Assembly: GCA_025846845.1 (NCBI GenBank)
Contig: JAOYTL010000017.1
Span: 62,001 to 126,000, forward strand
From: Alloboseaceae bacterium BT-24-1
GTDB taxonomy: Bacteria; Pseudomonadota; Alphaproteobacteria; Rhizobiales; Beijerinckiaceae
DNA length: 64,000 nt
Direction of reading: 5' to 3'
Of this stretch, positions 17,228-25,917 are shown piece by piece (position 1 is the stretch's first letter; each line of letters begins with the position of its first letter). A program made the position numbers and the translations under genes. The notes below the pieces were generated by a model. It was not told the DNA's origin. It did not search any database and saw nothing but the letters and a program-made list of their open reading frames with translations.

Positions 17228-17552
17228 GCAGGTCTCCGAATGGGGGCGGCCATCAGCGGGCGCCGCATGCGCCAAAGCGGATGATAACGGATTATGAGCG
17301 TTGTCTAAAGCGTCTCACATAAGTCGTGTCCATATTATGACAGATGAGGCCTTGTGAAATAAAGACAATTGCCATGAATATGGCAGAACCGTGCTTTATT
17401 TCAAATTTTGAAACAGTTCATGACTATGTCGCTATCGGTAAAATCTTAATCTCGTTCCATTCGGGGTGGCATGTGCTTTGCGTATAGGCTATTCGTCACC
17501 CGAAGGGGCTCGGAGGGCTGACTGCTCATTTCGAGATCAGGCGGAGTAGGGA
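17228..17552. promoter_or_regulatory. Divergent AT-rich promoter region with nested inverted repeats
   Basis: This 325-bp region lies between the divergent T1SS ABC gene and the LdtR-like MarR gene, with no gene inside. Nested inverted repeats occupy its centre: outer arms TGAAATAAAG (17355-17364) and CTTTATTTCA (17394-17403), and inner arms TGCCAT (17370-17375) and ATGGCA (17380-17385). Overlapping the outer right arm is a 15-bp palindrome TTTCAAA-T-TTTGAAA at 17399-17413. These are good operator candidates for the adjacent MarR protein or an AT-binding Ros/MucR-type regulator. Confidence 0.55.
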
Positions 17553-18167
17553 ATGCATCTAAAACCCCATGACGGCGCTCGATTCCTAGGCAATGGCTTC
17601 AATGGTGATCATCGAGACGGCGTCCGCCGCCTCGAGTCCGAATCGGCGCGGGCGCCGGTGTCGCAGCTCGATCTCGCGCGCATGGTCGAGCGGGCGAGCC
17701 GGCGCTTCCTCGACTACCTCAGGCTCGAGCTCACCAAGCTCGGCGTCGACGACATCTCGCCCTCGCAGGTGATGGTGCTGTTCACCATCGGCTCTGGCGA
17801 GATCGCGGTGCGCGATCTGCTCGACCGCGGCCATTATGTCGGCTCGAACGCGTCCTACAATCTCAAGCAGCTGGTCGAGAGCGGCTATCTGGAGCGCGGC
17901 GCCTCGCCGCGCGACCGTCGCCTCGCCCGGATCTCGCTCTCGCCGAAAGGGCAGCTTCTCGTCGAGCGGTTGAAGCTCGTCGATGAGACCAGCCAGTTCG
18001 GCCAGGGCCTCGACATCGATCTCGACGCCGACCTCCAGACCACCCACGACACCTTGCGCCGCCTCGAACAATGGTGGGGCGACGCACTACGCTATGGCGG
18101 GATTCTGCTGGCTTCATGCACGTCCTATTCGTTCATCGTTCAGGATCTGGTCAGTTCGCTCACCTGA
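17553..18167 (+). CDS. MarR/LdtR-like winged-helix transcriptional regulator
   Basis: The 204-residue protein has a winged-helix core with the segment H-Y-V-G-S-N-A-S-Y-N-L-K-Q-L-V followed by the wing D-R-R-L-A-R-I-S-L-S-P-K-G. This closely resembles the alphaproteobacterial LdtR family, which in Liberibacter controls an L,D-transpeptidase and cell-wall genes. The ATG at 17553 has GGAG six bases upstream. The family-typical helix L-R-R-L-E-Q-W-W ends near residue 177; the last 20 or so residues are unusual and overlap the next gene by 52 nt in another frame. It is divergent from the type I secretion genes and may regulate them. Confidence 0.8.
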   Translation: MHLKPHDGARFLGNGFNGDHRDGVRRLESESARAPVSQLDLARMVERASRRFLDYLRLELTKLGVDDISPSQVMVLFTIGSGEIAVRDLLDRGHYVGSNASYNLKQLVESGYLERGASPRDRRLARISLSPKGQLLVERLKLVDETSQFGQGLDIDLDADLQTTHDTLRRLEQWWGDALRYGGILLASCTSYSFIVQDLVSSLT

Positions 18168-19333
18168 TCCAGCGCCTCGTCGCCGAGGGCGGCGAGGTCA
18201 CGCTGGTGACGGAGAAGCCGGAGCCGGACCGCCCGGGGATCAGGCAGATCGCCTATTCGGTGGGCGAACCGGCGACCGCACATGCGACGCTGGCGGCGAC
18301 CGACTACCATGTCCGCACCGGCGAGGCGGTCGCGGCCGAGCTGGCGCGGCTGCACCGGCACGACCGGCCGGATGCGATTCTCGGCCATGTCGGCTGGGGC
18401 GGCATGCTCTTCGCCAAGGATGCGATGCCGGGCGTGCCGCTGATCGGCTATTGCGAGTACTTCTACAACGCGGCCGGCTCCGACCTCGATTTCGACCCGG
18501 CCTTCACCGTGCCGGAGCCAGAGCGGCGGCGTATCCGCATGCGTAACGCCGCCCAGCTGGTGACGCTGCAGACGCTCGACTTCGCCTACGCGCCGACGCG
18601 CTGGCAGCAGCTGCAATATCCGCGCGCGCTGCAGCAGCGCATCGCGGTCTGCCATGACGGCATCGACATCCACGCCTGCCAGCCGGATGTGCAGGCGGCG
18701 TTCACCCTGCCCGACGGACGCACGCTCCGGCCTAGCGACCCAGTCGTCACCTTCGCCGCGCGCGATCTCGATCCCTATCGCGGCTACCCGCAGTTCATGC
18801 GCGCCGCGGCGCGGATCGCGCAGGCGCGGCCGGACGCGCTCTTCGTCTCGGTCGGCGGCGACGGCCCGGGCTATGGCCGGCCGCGCCCGGACGGGCGGCT
18901 CTGGCGCGAGGTGATGCTAGCGGAAACCGGGCTCGCCGATCGGATCGTCCATATCCCCTGGCTCACCCATGCCGATCTGATCAGGCTGTTCCAGGTCTCG
19001 GCCGCCCATGTCTATCTGAGTGTTCCCTTCGTCTTGTCCTGGTCGATGTTGGAGGCGATGGCCTGCGGCGCGCTGATCGTCGGCTCGGCCACGCCGCCCG
19101 TGCAGGAGGTCATCCGGCACGGAGTCAACGGCCTGCTCGCCCCGTTCTTCGACGAGGAGCGGCTGGCAAAGACGGTGATCGCCGCGCTCGACAGGGGCGC
19201 TGAGCTGACGCCATTGCGTGCAGCTGCGCGCCAGACCGTCATCGCACGCTATGAGCGCGACGCCTGCGTCGACCGCCAGCTCGGCTTCATCGGCCGACTC
19301 GTCGCCGAGGACGATCTGCTGGCGGCGCAGTGA
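18116..19333 (+). CDS. GT4-family glycosyltransferase
   Basis: The 405-residue GT-B glycosyltransferase begins M-H-V-L-F-V-H-R-S, the standard first strand of this subfamily, so the ATG at 18116 is chosen even though it lies inside the preceding MarR gene. The N-terminal domain has G-Q-F-A-H-L-I-Q-R-L and G-Y-C-E-Y-F-Y; the C-terminal domain has A-A-R-D-L-D-P-Y-R-G, G-G-D-G-P-G-Y-G and S-W-S-M-L-E-A-M-A-C-G. It is on the opposite strand from the main glycan operon but probably contributes to the same or a related polysaccharide. Confidence 0.8.
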   Translation: MHVLFVHRSGSGQFAHLIQRLVAEGGEVTLVTEKPEPDRPGIRQIAYSVGEPATAHATLAATDYHVRTGEAVAAELARLHRHDRPDAILGHVGWGGMLFAKDAMPGVPLIGYCEYFYNAAGSDLDFDPAFTVPEPERRRIRMRNAAQLVTLQTLDFAYAPTRWQQLQYPRALQQRIAVCHDGIDIHACQPDVQAAFTLPDGRTLRPSDPVVTFAARDLDPYRGYPQFMRAAARIAQARPDALFVSVGGDGPGYGRPRPDGRLWREVMLAETGLADRIVHIPWLTHADLIRLFQVSAAHVYLSVPFVLSWSMLEAMACGALIVGSATPPVQEVIRHGVNGLLAPFFDEERLAKTVIAALDRGAELTPLRAAARQTVIARYERDACVDRQLGFIGRLVAEDDLLAAQ

Positions 19334-19362
19334 TCGGCTCGTCCGGCCTTCCGGCCACTTGG

Positions 19363-19740
19363 TTAGCCAGTTGCTGGCACTTCTGACGGCAGTGTGCCGA
19401 AGAAACCGATGATCTGGGTGATCAGGCCGTCATCGCCGACCGTCGCGATGTCGAGCCCTTCCGGCAGCCTGGTGCCGTCGGTCTCGATCACCTGCCAGGC
19501 GAAGCGGACGAAGCCGTGATGCTGCTGGACCACGCTGGTCCTGACCACGCGGGCGCCGGGGCGCTGCGCCAGCACTCCGGCGATGTGGTCGAGCAGGGCT
19601 TCGGCGCCGCGAGCATCGGCCCTTGGGTCGGTGTAGCGCCCGCCCTCTGCCCAGACTTCGGCTAACGCTGCGGCACGCGCCGCCGGCTCGGGATTGGACC
19701 AGGCTTCGCAATAGCGGTCGATGGTCGCCTCGATCGACAT
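19363..19740 (-). CDS. SnoaL-like / NTF2-fold protein
   Basis: The 125-residue protein resembles small NTF2-like proteins: an N-terminal helix I-D-R-Y-C-E-A-W, then W-A-E-G-G-R-Y-T-D-P, a mid helix A-L-L-D-H-I-A-G-V-L and strands V-R-F-A-W-Q-V-I and I-T-Q-I-I-G-F-F-G. The fold serves enzymes and ligand-binding proteins alike, so the reaction is unknown. The ATG at 19740 is preceded by GGAGGA. It is 28 bp downstream of the OsmC gene and is probably co-transcribed with osmC and the GntR regulator. Confidence 0.7.
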   Translation of the reverse strand: MSIEATIDRYCEAWSNPEPAARAAALAEVWAEGGRYTDPRADARGAEALLDHIAGVLAQRPGARVVRTSVVQQHHGFVRFAWQVIETDGTRLPEGLDIATVGDDGLITQIIGFFGTLPSEVPATG

Positions 19741-19768
19741 AAGACGGTTTCCTCCGTGCAATGCCGAC

Positions 19769-20254
19769 TCACACTGCGCCTTGATAGTCCCAGCTGCCAT
19801 GCGTCTCGATCGCCGAGCGCACCGAATTGGCCAGGAAGCAGTTTGCGTGGGCCTCATGATGCAGGGCTTCGACGGCGGCCTCATCGGGCGCCTTCGGCCC
19901 GCTGAAGACGATATGCGGCTTCAGCGTCACCGACGCCACCCACTCCTTGCCGTCGGCGTTCTTCAGCATCATGCCTTCGGCCGCATCGACATAGCTGTCT
20001 ACCCGCAAGCCGCGCAGTGTCGCAAGGTGAAGGAATGTAAGCATGTGGCAGCTCGACAAGGCCGCGACATAGGCCTCCTCGGGGTCGACATTGGCGGGAT
20101 TCGAAAAGGGCACGCGCACGACATGCGGTGAGCTCGAGGCCGGCACCTCCAGGCCGCCGTCGAAACGCCAGAGATGGGCGCGGCTGTAGCGGTTGTCGAC
20201 GAAGGCCTCCTCCTCGCCGCGCTGCCAGGTGATCGTCGCGCCATGCGTCGCCAT
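19769..20254 (-). CDS. OsmC-family peroxiredoxin-like protein
   Basis: The 161-residue protein has the two conserved OsmC/Ohr cysteines: C69 in L-S-S-C-H-M-L-T-F and C139 in A-N-C-F-L-A-N-S-V. Family members reduce organic hydroperoxides with thiols. The start at ATG 20254 overlaps the GntR stop by one base (TGATG) and has GGGAGA upstream, so it is translationally coupled to the regulator. Members with a single W-R-F-D-G-G-L motif such as this are common in alphaproteobacteria. Confidence 0.85.
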   Translation of the reverse strand: MATHGATITWQRGEEEAFVDNRYSRAHLWRFDGGLEVPASSSPHVVRVPFSNPANVDPEEAYVAALSSCHMLTFLHLATLRGLRVDSYVDAAEGMMLKNADGKEWVASVTLKPHIVFSGPKAPDEAAVEALHHEAHANCFLANSVRSAIETHGSWDYQGAV

Positions 20255-20913
20255 CAATTGTCTCCCTGCTCGGAGCAGGCCGCGAGCACGACTGCCCGCG
20301 TTGCCTGCAGATGGTGTTCGAGGATTGTCTGGGCCGCGGCCGCGTCGCCGGCCGCAACCGCCGCGATCAGTCGGCGGTGCTCGTCGGCCCAGCCCTGCTT
20401 GCGCGCGCCGGGGCCGAGCGCCTGGGCGCTGAACCGGTCGATCGGCGCGCGCAGCTGGCGGAACAGGGCAAGGCTGCGGGGCCGTCCCGCCGGCGCGTAG
20501 AGTGCTTCATGGAAGCCAATGTCGCCGGCGATCCAGCCGAGGCGATCGTCAGCATCCTCCAGAGTGTCCTGGAGTCGCTTGAGCTCGCGCAGCGAGCGCT
20601 GGTCGTGCTGGCCGAGCGCCCGCGCCAGCAGGTCGCCCTCCACCATCAGCCTGAGATCGAAGATCTCGTCGATCTCCTGAGCCCGTGGCCGGCTCACGCG
20701 CGCGCCGCGATAATGCGCGACATCGAGCAGTCCCTCGTTCTGGAGCTGGGCCAGAGCCTCGCGTACCGGGATGCGGCTGACGCCATATTCAGCCGCGATC
20801 TGCTCCTGACGCAGGAGATCGCCCGGCTGCCAGTGACCCGCATCGATCGCCTCGCGCAGGCGCTGGGCGAGGGCGGAGGCAGTCGTGGCGGCGGCGAGGC
20901 GTATGGTCGACAT
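20254..20913 (-). CDS. GntR-family (FCD-type) transcriptional regulator
   Basis: The 219-residue regulator has an N-terminal winged helix with Q-I-A-A-E-Y-G-V-S-R-I-P-V-R-E-A-L-A-Q-L and a C-terminal all-helical FCD ligand domain with D-L-R-L-M-V-E, H-E-A-L-Y and the late E-H-R-R-L-I-A-A-V metal-site histidine region. The chosen ATG at 20913 gives the usual length. An inverted repeat GGATA-N4-TATCC lies immediately upstream (20915-20928), suggesting autoregulation. It heads the osmC and SnoaL-like genes. Confidence 0.85.
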   Translation of the reverse strand: MSTIRLAAATTASALAQRLREAIDAGHWQPGDLLRQEQIAAEYGVSRIPVREALAQLQNEGLLDVAHYRGARVSRPRAQEIDEIFDLRLMVEGDLLARALGQHDQRSLRELKRLQDTLEDADDRLGWIAGDIGFHEALYAPAGRPRSLALFRQLRAPIDRFSAQALGPGARKQGWADEHRRLIAAVAAGDAAAAQTILEHHLQATRAVVLAACSEQGDN

Positions 20914-20914
20914 A

Positions 20915-20928
20915 GGATAATTGTATCC
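20915..20928. promoter_or_regulatory. Candidate GntR operator
   Basis: GGATA (20915-20919), ATTG, TATCC (20924-20928) forms an inverted repeat directly before the GntR start codon, the size expected for an FCD-type GntR dimer. Binding here would block the regulator's own promoter or translation start region. Confidence 0.5.
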
Positions 20929-21077
20929 AAAAATCTTTGACACACAAGTGGCCGATGGAAGCGCGGCGCGCCGGCTGGCCAAGGCGAGCCCTGCCTGATG
21001 ATCGCGTCGCCGGGCGCACTGTTGTCAGCGACGTGTGCTCACCGCTACAAGCACGGCGAACGAGAGGTCGTTCGCAC

Positions 21078-22532
21078 ATGACATTTGAGATCGCCGCCAC
21101 GCCGCAGGAGGCCGTCGACCGGCTGGAGCTGCTCTACGATCAGGCGCGGACGGCGCTGCGAAACGATCTCCAGCGCTTCTTCGACACGGCACAGCCGCCG
21201 ACGCTGGATGACCGGGCGCTCTATCGCTACCCGATGCTGCGCGTTACCTACGAACCGTCGAAGCTGCCGGCGGCGACGCGGCGCGGCTACGCCAAATTCG
21301 CCGCCCCCGGCATCTATTCGACCACGGTGACGCAGCCGGCCGAGTTCCGCGCCTATCTGCTCGACCAGCTCCAGCCGCTGGTCGAGGAATACGGCGCGAC
21401 GATCGAGACCGGCATCAGCAGCCAGGAAATTCCCTATCCCTATGCGCTCGACGGCGGCGACGAGCTCGGCCGCGGCATGGTCACGGCCGCCGAGCTCGCC
21501 AGGCATTTCCCGACGCCGCTCCTGGCGCTGGTCGGCGACGAGATCGCTGACGGCACCTTCGAGATCGTCGAGGGCGAGCCGCGTCCGCTCTCGCTCTTCG
21601 ACGCAGTCCGGGTCGATTATTCGCTGCGGCGCCTCGTGCACTACACCGGCACCGACTGGCGCGCCGTGCAGCCCTGGGTGCTGCTGACCAATTATCATCG
21701 CTATGTCGACCAGTTCGTCCGGCTCGCTCTGGCCGAGATCGAGGCCGGCACGGCGCAGGCGCTGGTCGCTCCGGGCGGCATCCGCATCGACCGCGACGGC
21801 ATCGATGTCAGCGCTGCCGAAAGGGTGATGTCGGCGCCCTGGCACCGCTTCCAGATGCCGGCCTATCACCTGATCCGCGAGAGCGGCGAGGGCGTGACCC
21901 TCGTCAACATCGGCGTCGGTCCATCCAACGCCAAGAATATCACCGACCATCTCGCGGTGCTCAGGCCGAATTGCTGGCTGATGGTCGGCCATTGCGGCGG
22001 GTTGCGCCAGACGCAGATCATCGGCGACTACGTCCTCGCCCATGCCTATCTCCGGCAGGACGGCATTCTGGACGAACTGGTGCCGCCCGATGTGCCGGTT
22101 CCGGCCCTGGCGGAGGTCCAGGTCGCCCTGCAGGAGGCGGCGGCCGAAGTCACCGGCGAGAAGGGCGACCGGCTGAAGCAGCGCCTGCGCACCGGCACGG
22201 TCGTGACGCAGGACGATCGCAACTGGGAGCTGCGCTGGACCAAGGAGCGCAAGCGCATCAACCTGTCGCGCGCCATCGCGGTCGACATGGAATCGGGCAC
22301 GATCGCGGCGCAGGGCTATCGCCTGCGCGTGCCCTACGGCACCTTGCTCTGCGTCTCCGACAAGCCGCTCCATGGCGAGATCAAGCTGCCCGGCGCTGCC
22401 AACGCCTTCTATGAGCGCGCCGTCGGCGAGCACCTCAAGATCGGCCTCGCCGCGCTCGAGAAGCTCAAGGAAGCCGGCTCACAAATCCATTCGCGCAAGC
22501 TCAGGAGCTTCGACGAGCCACCGTTCCGGTGA
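21078..22532 (+). CDS. amn: AMP nucleosidase
   Basis: The 484-residue protein is the same length as E. coli Amn, which hydrolyses AMP to adenine and ribose 5-phosphate. The N-terminal half is the AMP nucleosidase-specific domain; the C-terminal half is a nucleoside phosphorylase-type fold with V-N-I-G-V-G-P-S-N-A-K-N, G-H-C-G-G-L-R and the V-D-M-E-S-G-T-I-A nucleoside-binding motif. The ATG at 21078 is used because upstream codons show no protein-like character. It is a single-gene unit followed by a hairpin-rich repeat. Confidence 0.92.
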   Translation: MTFEIAATPQEAVDRLELLYDQARTALRNDLQRFFDTAQPPTLDDRALYRYPMLRVTYEPSKLPAATRRGYAKFAAPGIYSTTVTQPAEFRAYLLDQLQPLVEEYGATIETGISSQEIPYPYALDGGDELGRGMVTAAELARHFPTPLLALVGDEIADGTFEIVEGEPRPLSLFDAVRVDYSLRRLVHYTGTDWRAVQPWVLLTNYHRYVDQFVRLALAEIEAGTAQALVAPGGIRIDRDGIDVSAAERVMSAPWHRFQMPAYHLIRESGEGVTLVNIGVGPSNAKNITDHLAVLRPNCWLMVGHCGGLRQTQIIGDYVLAHAYLRQDGILDELVPPDVPVPALAEVQVALQEAAAEVTGEKGDRLKQRLRTGTVVTQDDRNWELRWTKERKRINLSRAIAVDMESGTIAAQGYRLRVPYGTLLCVSDKPLHGEIKLPGAANAFYERAVGEHLKIGLAALEKLKEAGSQIHSRKLRSFDEPPFR

Positions 22533-22534
22533 TG

Positions 22535-22629
22535 CCGTCATGCTCGCCCTCGTGGCGAGCATCCACGTCTTGAACACCGCCTTGCAGCAAGGAAGACGTG
22601 GATGGTCGGGACAGGCCCGACCATGACGG
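22535..22629. repeat. Palindromic intergenic repeat after amn
   Basis: A 95-bp element is bounded by CCGTCATG (22535-22542) and CATGACGG (22622-22629). Inside are arms ATCCACGTCTT (22561-22571) and AAGACGTGGAT (22593-22603) and a smaller GGTCGGG/CCCGACC hairpin. It is a nested, fold-back structure of the kind scattered between genes in Hyphomicrobiales. It lies between convergent genes and could also end transcription. Confidence 0.7.
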
Positions 22630-22648
22630 GGAAGGTCACAGGCGAAGG

Positions 22649-23275
22649 TTACGCCGCCGGGCAGGCCGCCCCGCTGTCGGCCCAGGCCTGCATCAGTTCG
22701 CCGAACTGGGCATTCGTGCCCGGCGCCGGCTGGCGGCCCTTGCCGGGATTCCAGCCCCAGAGCACCAGCGTGTCAGTTGTCACGTGCTTGATGATCGCGG
22801 CGAGGTCGCGGCTGCCGTTGCGGTTCTGGTCCTTGAGCTGTTCGCAGATCTGGCCGAGCGTCTTGCCTTCCCAGGCCATCGAAGCTGGCGCCAGTGCCCA
22901 GTGACCGTCGCCGGGAACGCCGGCCGGGTCGAAGTTCTGCTTGCCATGGCAAGTGGTGCAGGCGAGGCCGGGCGCTCCGTGCCCGTCCTTGCCGCGCACC
23001 ACCATCGGCTCGTGCAGCCGCCTCGTGTCGGTTTGGCGCGGCCGCTCGGTTGCGGGGTGGCAATTCATGCAACGTGGATGCTGCAGCACCTTGCCGATCT
23101 CGTTGAACAGCGCGACCGAGCGGTCGCGCTGATTGGCGATATTGGTGAAGCTTGCAGCTGGGCGCAGGGTCGCTCCGCCGGGCTGCGACGCCGGTGCGGT
23201 CTGCGCCAGCGTGAAGGCGCTGCCGAGCAGCAGGGTGACGGCGGCGGCAGCGGTTGAAAGAGCGATCGACCGCAT
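22649..23275 (-). CDS. Diheme c-type cytochrome of molybdenum hydroxylase operon
   Basis: The 208-residue exported protein has a signal peptide (A-A-A-V-T-L-L-L-G-S-A-F-T-L-A-Q) and two heme c attachment motifs, C-M-N-C-H (69-73) and C-T-T-C-H (106-110). Its start overlaps the stop of the molybdopterin subunit gene by one base (TGATG), so it is probably the electron acceptor for that enzyme in the periplasm, as in isoquinoline 1-oxidoreductase-type systems where a cytochrome replaces the usual FAD subunit. Confidence 0.8.
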   Translation of the reverse strand: MRSIALSTAAAAVTLLLGSAFTLAQTAPASQPGGATLRPAASFTNIANQRDRSVALFNEIGKVLQHPRCMNCHPATERPRQTDTRRLHEPMVVRGKDGHGAPGLACTTCHGKQNFDPAGVPGDGHWALAPASMAWEGKTLGQICEQLKDQNRNGSRDLAAIIKHVTTDTLVLWGWNPGKGRQPAPGTNAQFGELMQAWADSGAACPAA

Positions 23276-25452
23276 CACACCGTCCCTCCGACCATCGGCA
23301 GCGACAGCGGCCGCCCTCGGCCCAGCCGCGCTAGCGCGTTGGCGACCGCCGGCCCGATCGGCGGCACGCCCGGCTCGCCGACGCCGCTCGGCTTTTCGGT
23401 CGAGGGCAGGATCCGGACCTCGACCTCCGGCATCTCGTGGATGCGCAGCGAGCGATAGCTGTCGAAATTGGCCTGCACCGGCCGGCCCTGGTCGAGCGTC
23501 AGCTCGCCATAGAGGATGTGCCCGAGCCCGAAGCCGATGCCGCCCTCCATCTGGGCGCGGATGATGTCGGGATTGACTGCGATGCCGCAATCGACCGCGC
23601 ACCAGACCTTGTGCACCTTGGGCTCGCCGCCGGCGCCGAGCGAGACCTCGGCGATTTGCGCGACATAGGAGTTGAAGCTCTCGACCACGGCGACACCGCG
23701 GGCACGGCCGTCGACGGGCCCCGGGCCGTTCCACTTCGCCATGTCGGCGACCGCCTTCAGCACGCCGACAAGGCGCGGATGCTTGCCCATCAAGGCGAGC
23801 CGCCCGGCGACCGGGTCCTGCCCGGCCTCCTGCAACAACTGGTCGATGAAGCACTCGACGGCATAGCCGGTATGGGTATGACCGACCGAGCGCCACCACA
23901 GCGTCGGCACCCCGACCTTGGTCGCGTGCACCTCGCAGCGGAAATCGGCGACCTCGTAGGGCAGTTCATTGGCGCCCTCGACCATGGTGGCGTCGATGCC
24001 GTTCTTCACCGTCATCGCCTCGAAGGGCGTGCCGAGGAAGAAGGACTGGCCGACGATCGAATTGGTCCAGGCGGTGATCTTGCCGTCCTTCACCGCACCG
24101 CGCATGCGATGCACGAAGAGCGGCCTGTAGTAGCCGCCGGCGAGGTCGTCCTCGCGCGTCCAGACCAGCTTGACCGGCCGGTTCGGGCCGATCGCCTTGC
24201 CGACCATGGCGAGCTCCGCCGCCAGATGCTGGCTGACCTGGGCGCGTCGGCCGAAAGAGCCGCCGGCGAGCATAGTCTCGAGCTGCACCTTCTCCGGCGG
24301 CAATTCCAGGATCGTCGCGATGGTCTGGTGCTCGGTGGTCTGGAACTGGCTGCCAAAGCGGGCGAGTGCCCCCTGCGCATTCCATTCGAGATAGCCGTCG
24401 AGCGGCTCCATCGGCGCATGCGCCAGATAGGGGAAGACGTATTCCGCCTCGATCACCTTGTCGGCCTTGCCAAGTACCGCCTCGGCATCGCCATGCTTGC
24501 CGGCGACCGTACCCGGTGTCCGGGCGAGCGCCCGGTACTCGGCGATCAACTCGCGGCTGCCGCGCTTTTCGGCCCCGCTCTCGTCCCAGGTCACCTTCAG
24601 CGCCTCGCGGCCCTTCAGCGCCGGCCACATGCCAGTGCCGTAGACGGCGACACCCGAGCCGATCTGCTGAACGTCCACCACGCCCTTGATCTTCTTCGCC
24701 TCGGTCGCGTCGAAGGAGGCGACCTTGCCGCCGAAGCGCGGCGGCCGGGCGACGACGACCGTCAGCATCTCGGGCGTCCGGATGTCGATGGTGAACTGCG
24801 TCTTGCCGGTGGATTTGCCGGGGCTGTCGAGGCGGTTGACCGCGCCCTCCTTGCCGATCAGCTTGAACTGAGCGGGGTCCTTCAGCTTGACCTCGGCCGG
24901 GGCCTGGAGCTTGGAGGCGGCCTCGGCGAACTCGCCGAAGCGGCCCTGCTTGCCGGAGGCGTGCTTCAGCACGCCCTTTTCGACAGTGATCTCGCCGGCC
25001 GGAACCTTCCAGGCCTCGGCGGCGGCCTGCACCAGCATGGCGCGGGCGGTGGCGCCGGCCTTGCGCATCTGCTCGAAGGAGTTGGCGATCGCGGTCGAGC
25101 CGCCGGTGCCCTGCACGCCGAAGGCGAGGTTGGCGTAGAGCTTGACGTCGGCCGGGGCGTGCTCGGCCCGCATCTGGCCCCAATCGGCGTCGAGTTCCTC
25201 GGCGACCAGGGTTGCAAGACCGGTGAACGGGCCCTGGCCGAACTCGATATGCTTGACCAGCACCGTCACCGTGTCGTCGGCGGCGATCCGGACGAAGGCG
25301 TTCGGCGCGAACGTCGCGGCACCGCCCGGCCGGAAGGCCTGAGCGGCGCCAGATTGCGCCCGGCCCGACTGCGGCAGGCTGAGGCCGATGACGAGGGCGC
25401 CGGTGCCCTTCAGGAGGTTGCGGCGGGAGAGGGAGATGTCGTGCGCGGTCAT
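23275..25452 (-). CDS. Molybdopterin-binding subunit, isoquinoline 1-oxidoreductase beta-like
   Basis: The 725-residue protein of the xanthine dehydrogenase superfamily starts with a Tat signal (S-R-R-N-L-L-K-G-T), so the folded cofactor-loaded enzyme is predicted to be periplasmic. It carries cofactor-contacting segments such as G-G-S-F-G-R-R and the C-terminal G-V-G-E-P-G-V-P-P containing the likely catalytic glutamate E693. Family members hydroxylate N-heterocycles or oxidise aldehydes; the substrate is unknown. The gene is 3 bp downstream of the 2Fe-2S subunit gene and overlaps the cytochrome gene, forming an operon. Confidence 0.87.
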   Translation of the reverse strand: MTAHDISLSRRNLLKGTGALVIGLSLPQSGRAQSGAAQAFRPGGAATFAPNAFVRIAADDTVTVLVKHIEFGQGPFTGLATLVAEELDADWGQMRAEHAPADVKLYANLAFGVQGTGGSTAIANSFEQMRKAGATARAMLVQAAAEAWKVPAGEITVEKGVLKHASGKQGRFGEFAEAASKLQAPAEVKLKDPAQFKLIGKEGAVNRLDSPGKSTGKTQFTIDIRTPEMLTVVVARPPRFGGKVASFDATEAKKIKGVVDVQQIGSGVAVYGTGMWPALKGREALKVTWDESGAEKRGSRELIAEYRALARTPGTVAGKHGDAEAVLGKADKVIEAEYVFPYLAHAPMEPLDGYLEWNAQGALARFGSQFQTTEHQTIATILELPPEKVQLETMLAGGSFGRRAQVSQHLAAELAMVGKAIGPNRPVKLVWTREDDLAGGYYRPLFVHRMRGAVKDGKITAWTNSIVGQSFFLGTPFEAMTVKNGIDATMVEGANELPYEVADFRCEVHATKVGVPTLWWRSVGHTHTGYAVECFIDQLLQEAGQDPVAGRLALMGKHPRLVGVLKAVADMAKWNGPGPVDGRARGVAVVESFNSYVAQIAEVSLGAGGEPKVHKVWCAVDCGIAVNPDIIRAQMEGGIGFGLGHILYGELTLDQGRPVQANFDSYRSLRIHEMPEVEVRILPSTEKPSGVGEPGVPPIGPAVANALARLGRGRPLSLPMVGGTV

Positions 25453-25455
25453 GGC

Positions 25456-25917
25456 TCAGCCCTCCAGCGTGCGCGCGGCGTCGTGGATCGCGGCGCGGAT
25501 GCGGACATAAGTTGCGCAGCGGCAGAGATTGCCGTTCATCGCGAGGTCGATGTCGCGGTCGGTCGGCTTGCGAATCTCGGTGAGCAGCGCGATCGCGCTC
25601 ATCACCTGGCCGGACTGGCAGTAGCCGCATTGCGGCACGTCATGCTTGACCCAAGCCGCCTGCACGGCCTGCGCCTCCTTGCCGGCGAGCGCCTCGATCG
25701 TGGTGATCTTGGCCTCGCCAATGGCGGAAACGGGCATCGAGCAGGAGCGCAGCGGCTGGCCGTCCATATAGACGGTGCAGGCGCCGCATTGCGCGACGCC
25801 GCAGCCGAACTTGGTGCCGGTGAGCCCAATATTGTCGCGCAGCACCCAGAGCAGGGGTGTGTCGTCGTCGACGTCGACGCGATGCGTCGTTCCATTGATA
25901 TTGATCGAGTGGACCAT
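25456..25917 (-). CDS. 2Fe-2S subunit, isoquinoline 1-oxidoreductase alpha-like
   Basis: The 153-residue protein has the two iron-sulfur domains of the family: a plant-type ferredoxin cluster with C39, C44, C47 and C59, and a helical [2Fe-2S]-binding domain with C97, C100, C132 and C134 (motifs Q-C-G-Y-C-Q and L-C-R-C). It passes electrons from the molybdenum centre of the next gene product to the cytochrome. It is the first gene of the three-gene operon, facing a divergent TetR regulator with a palindromic site between them. Confidence 0.92.
   Translation of the reverse strand: MVHSININGTTHRVDVDDDTPLLWVLRDNIGLTGTKFGCGVAQCGACTVYMDGQPLRSCSMPVSAIGEAKITTIEALAGKEAQAVQAAWVKHDVPQCGYCQSGQVMSAIALLTEIRKPTDRDIDLAMNGNLCRCATYVRIRAAIHDAARTLEG

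Noticed and set aside
17228..17552. Transposon end in the AT-rich divergent region
   Set aside because: The inverted repeats are nested and central rather than flanking a transposase, and no target duplication was seen; regulation is the simpler reading.
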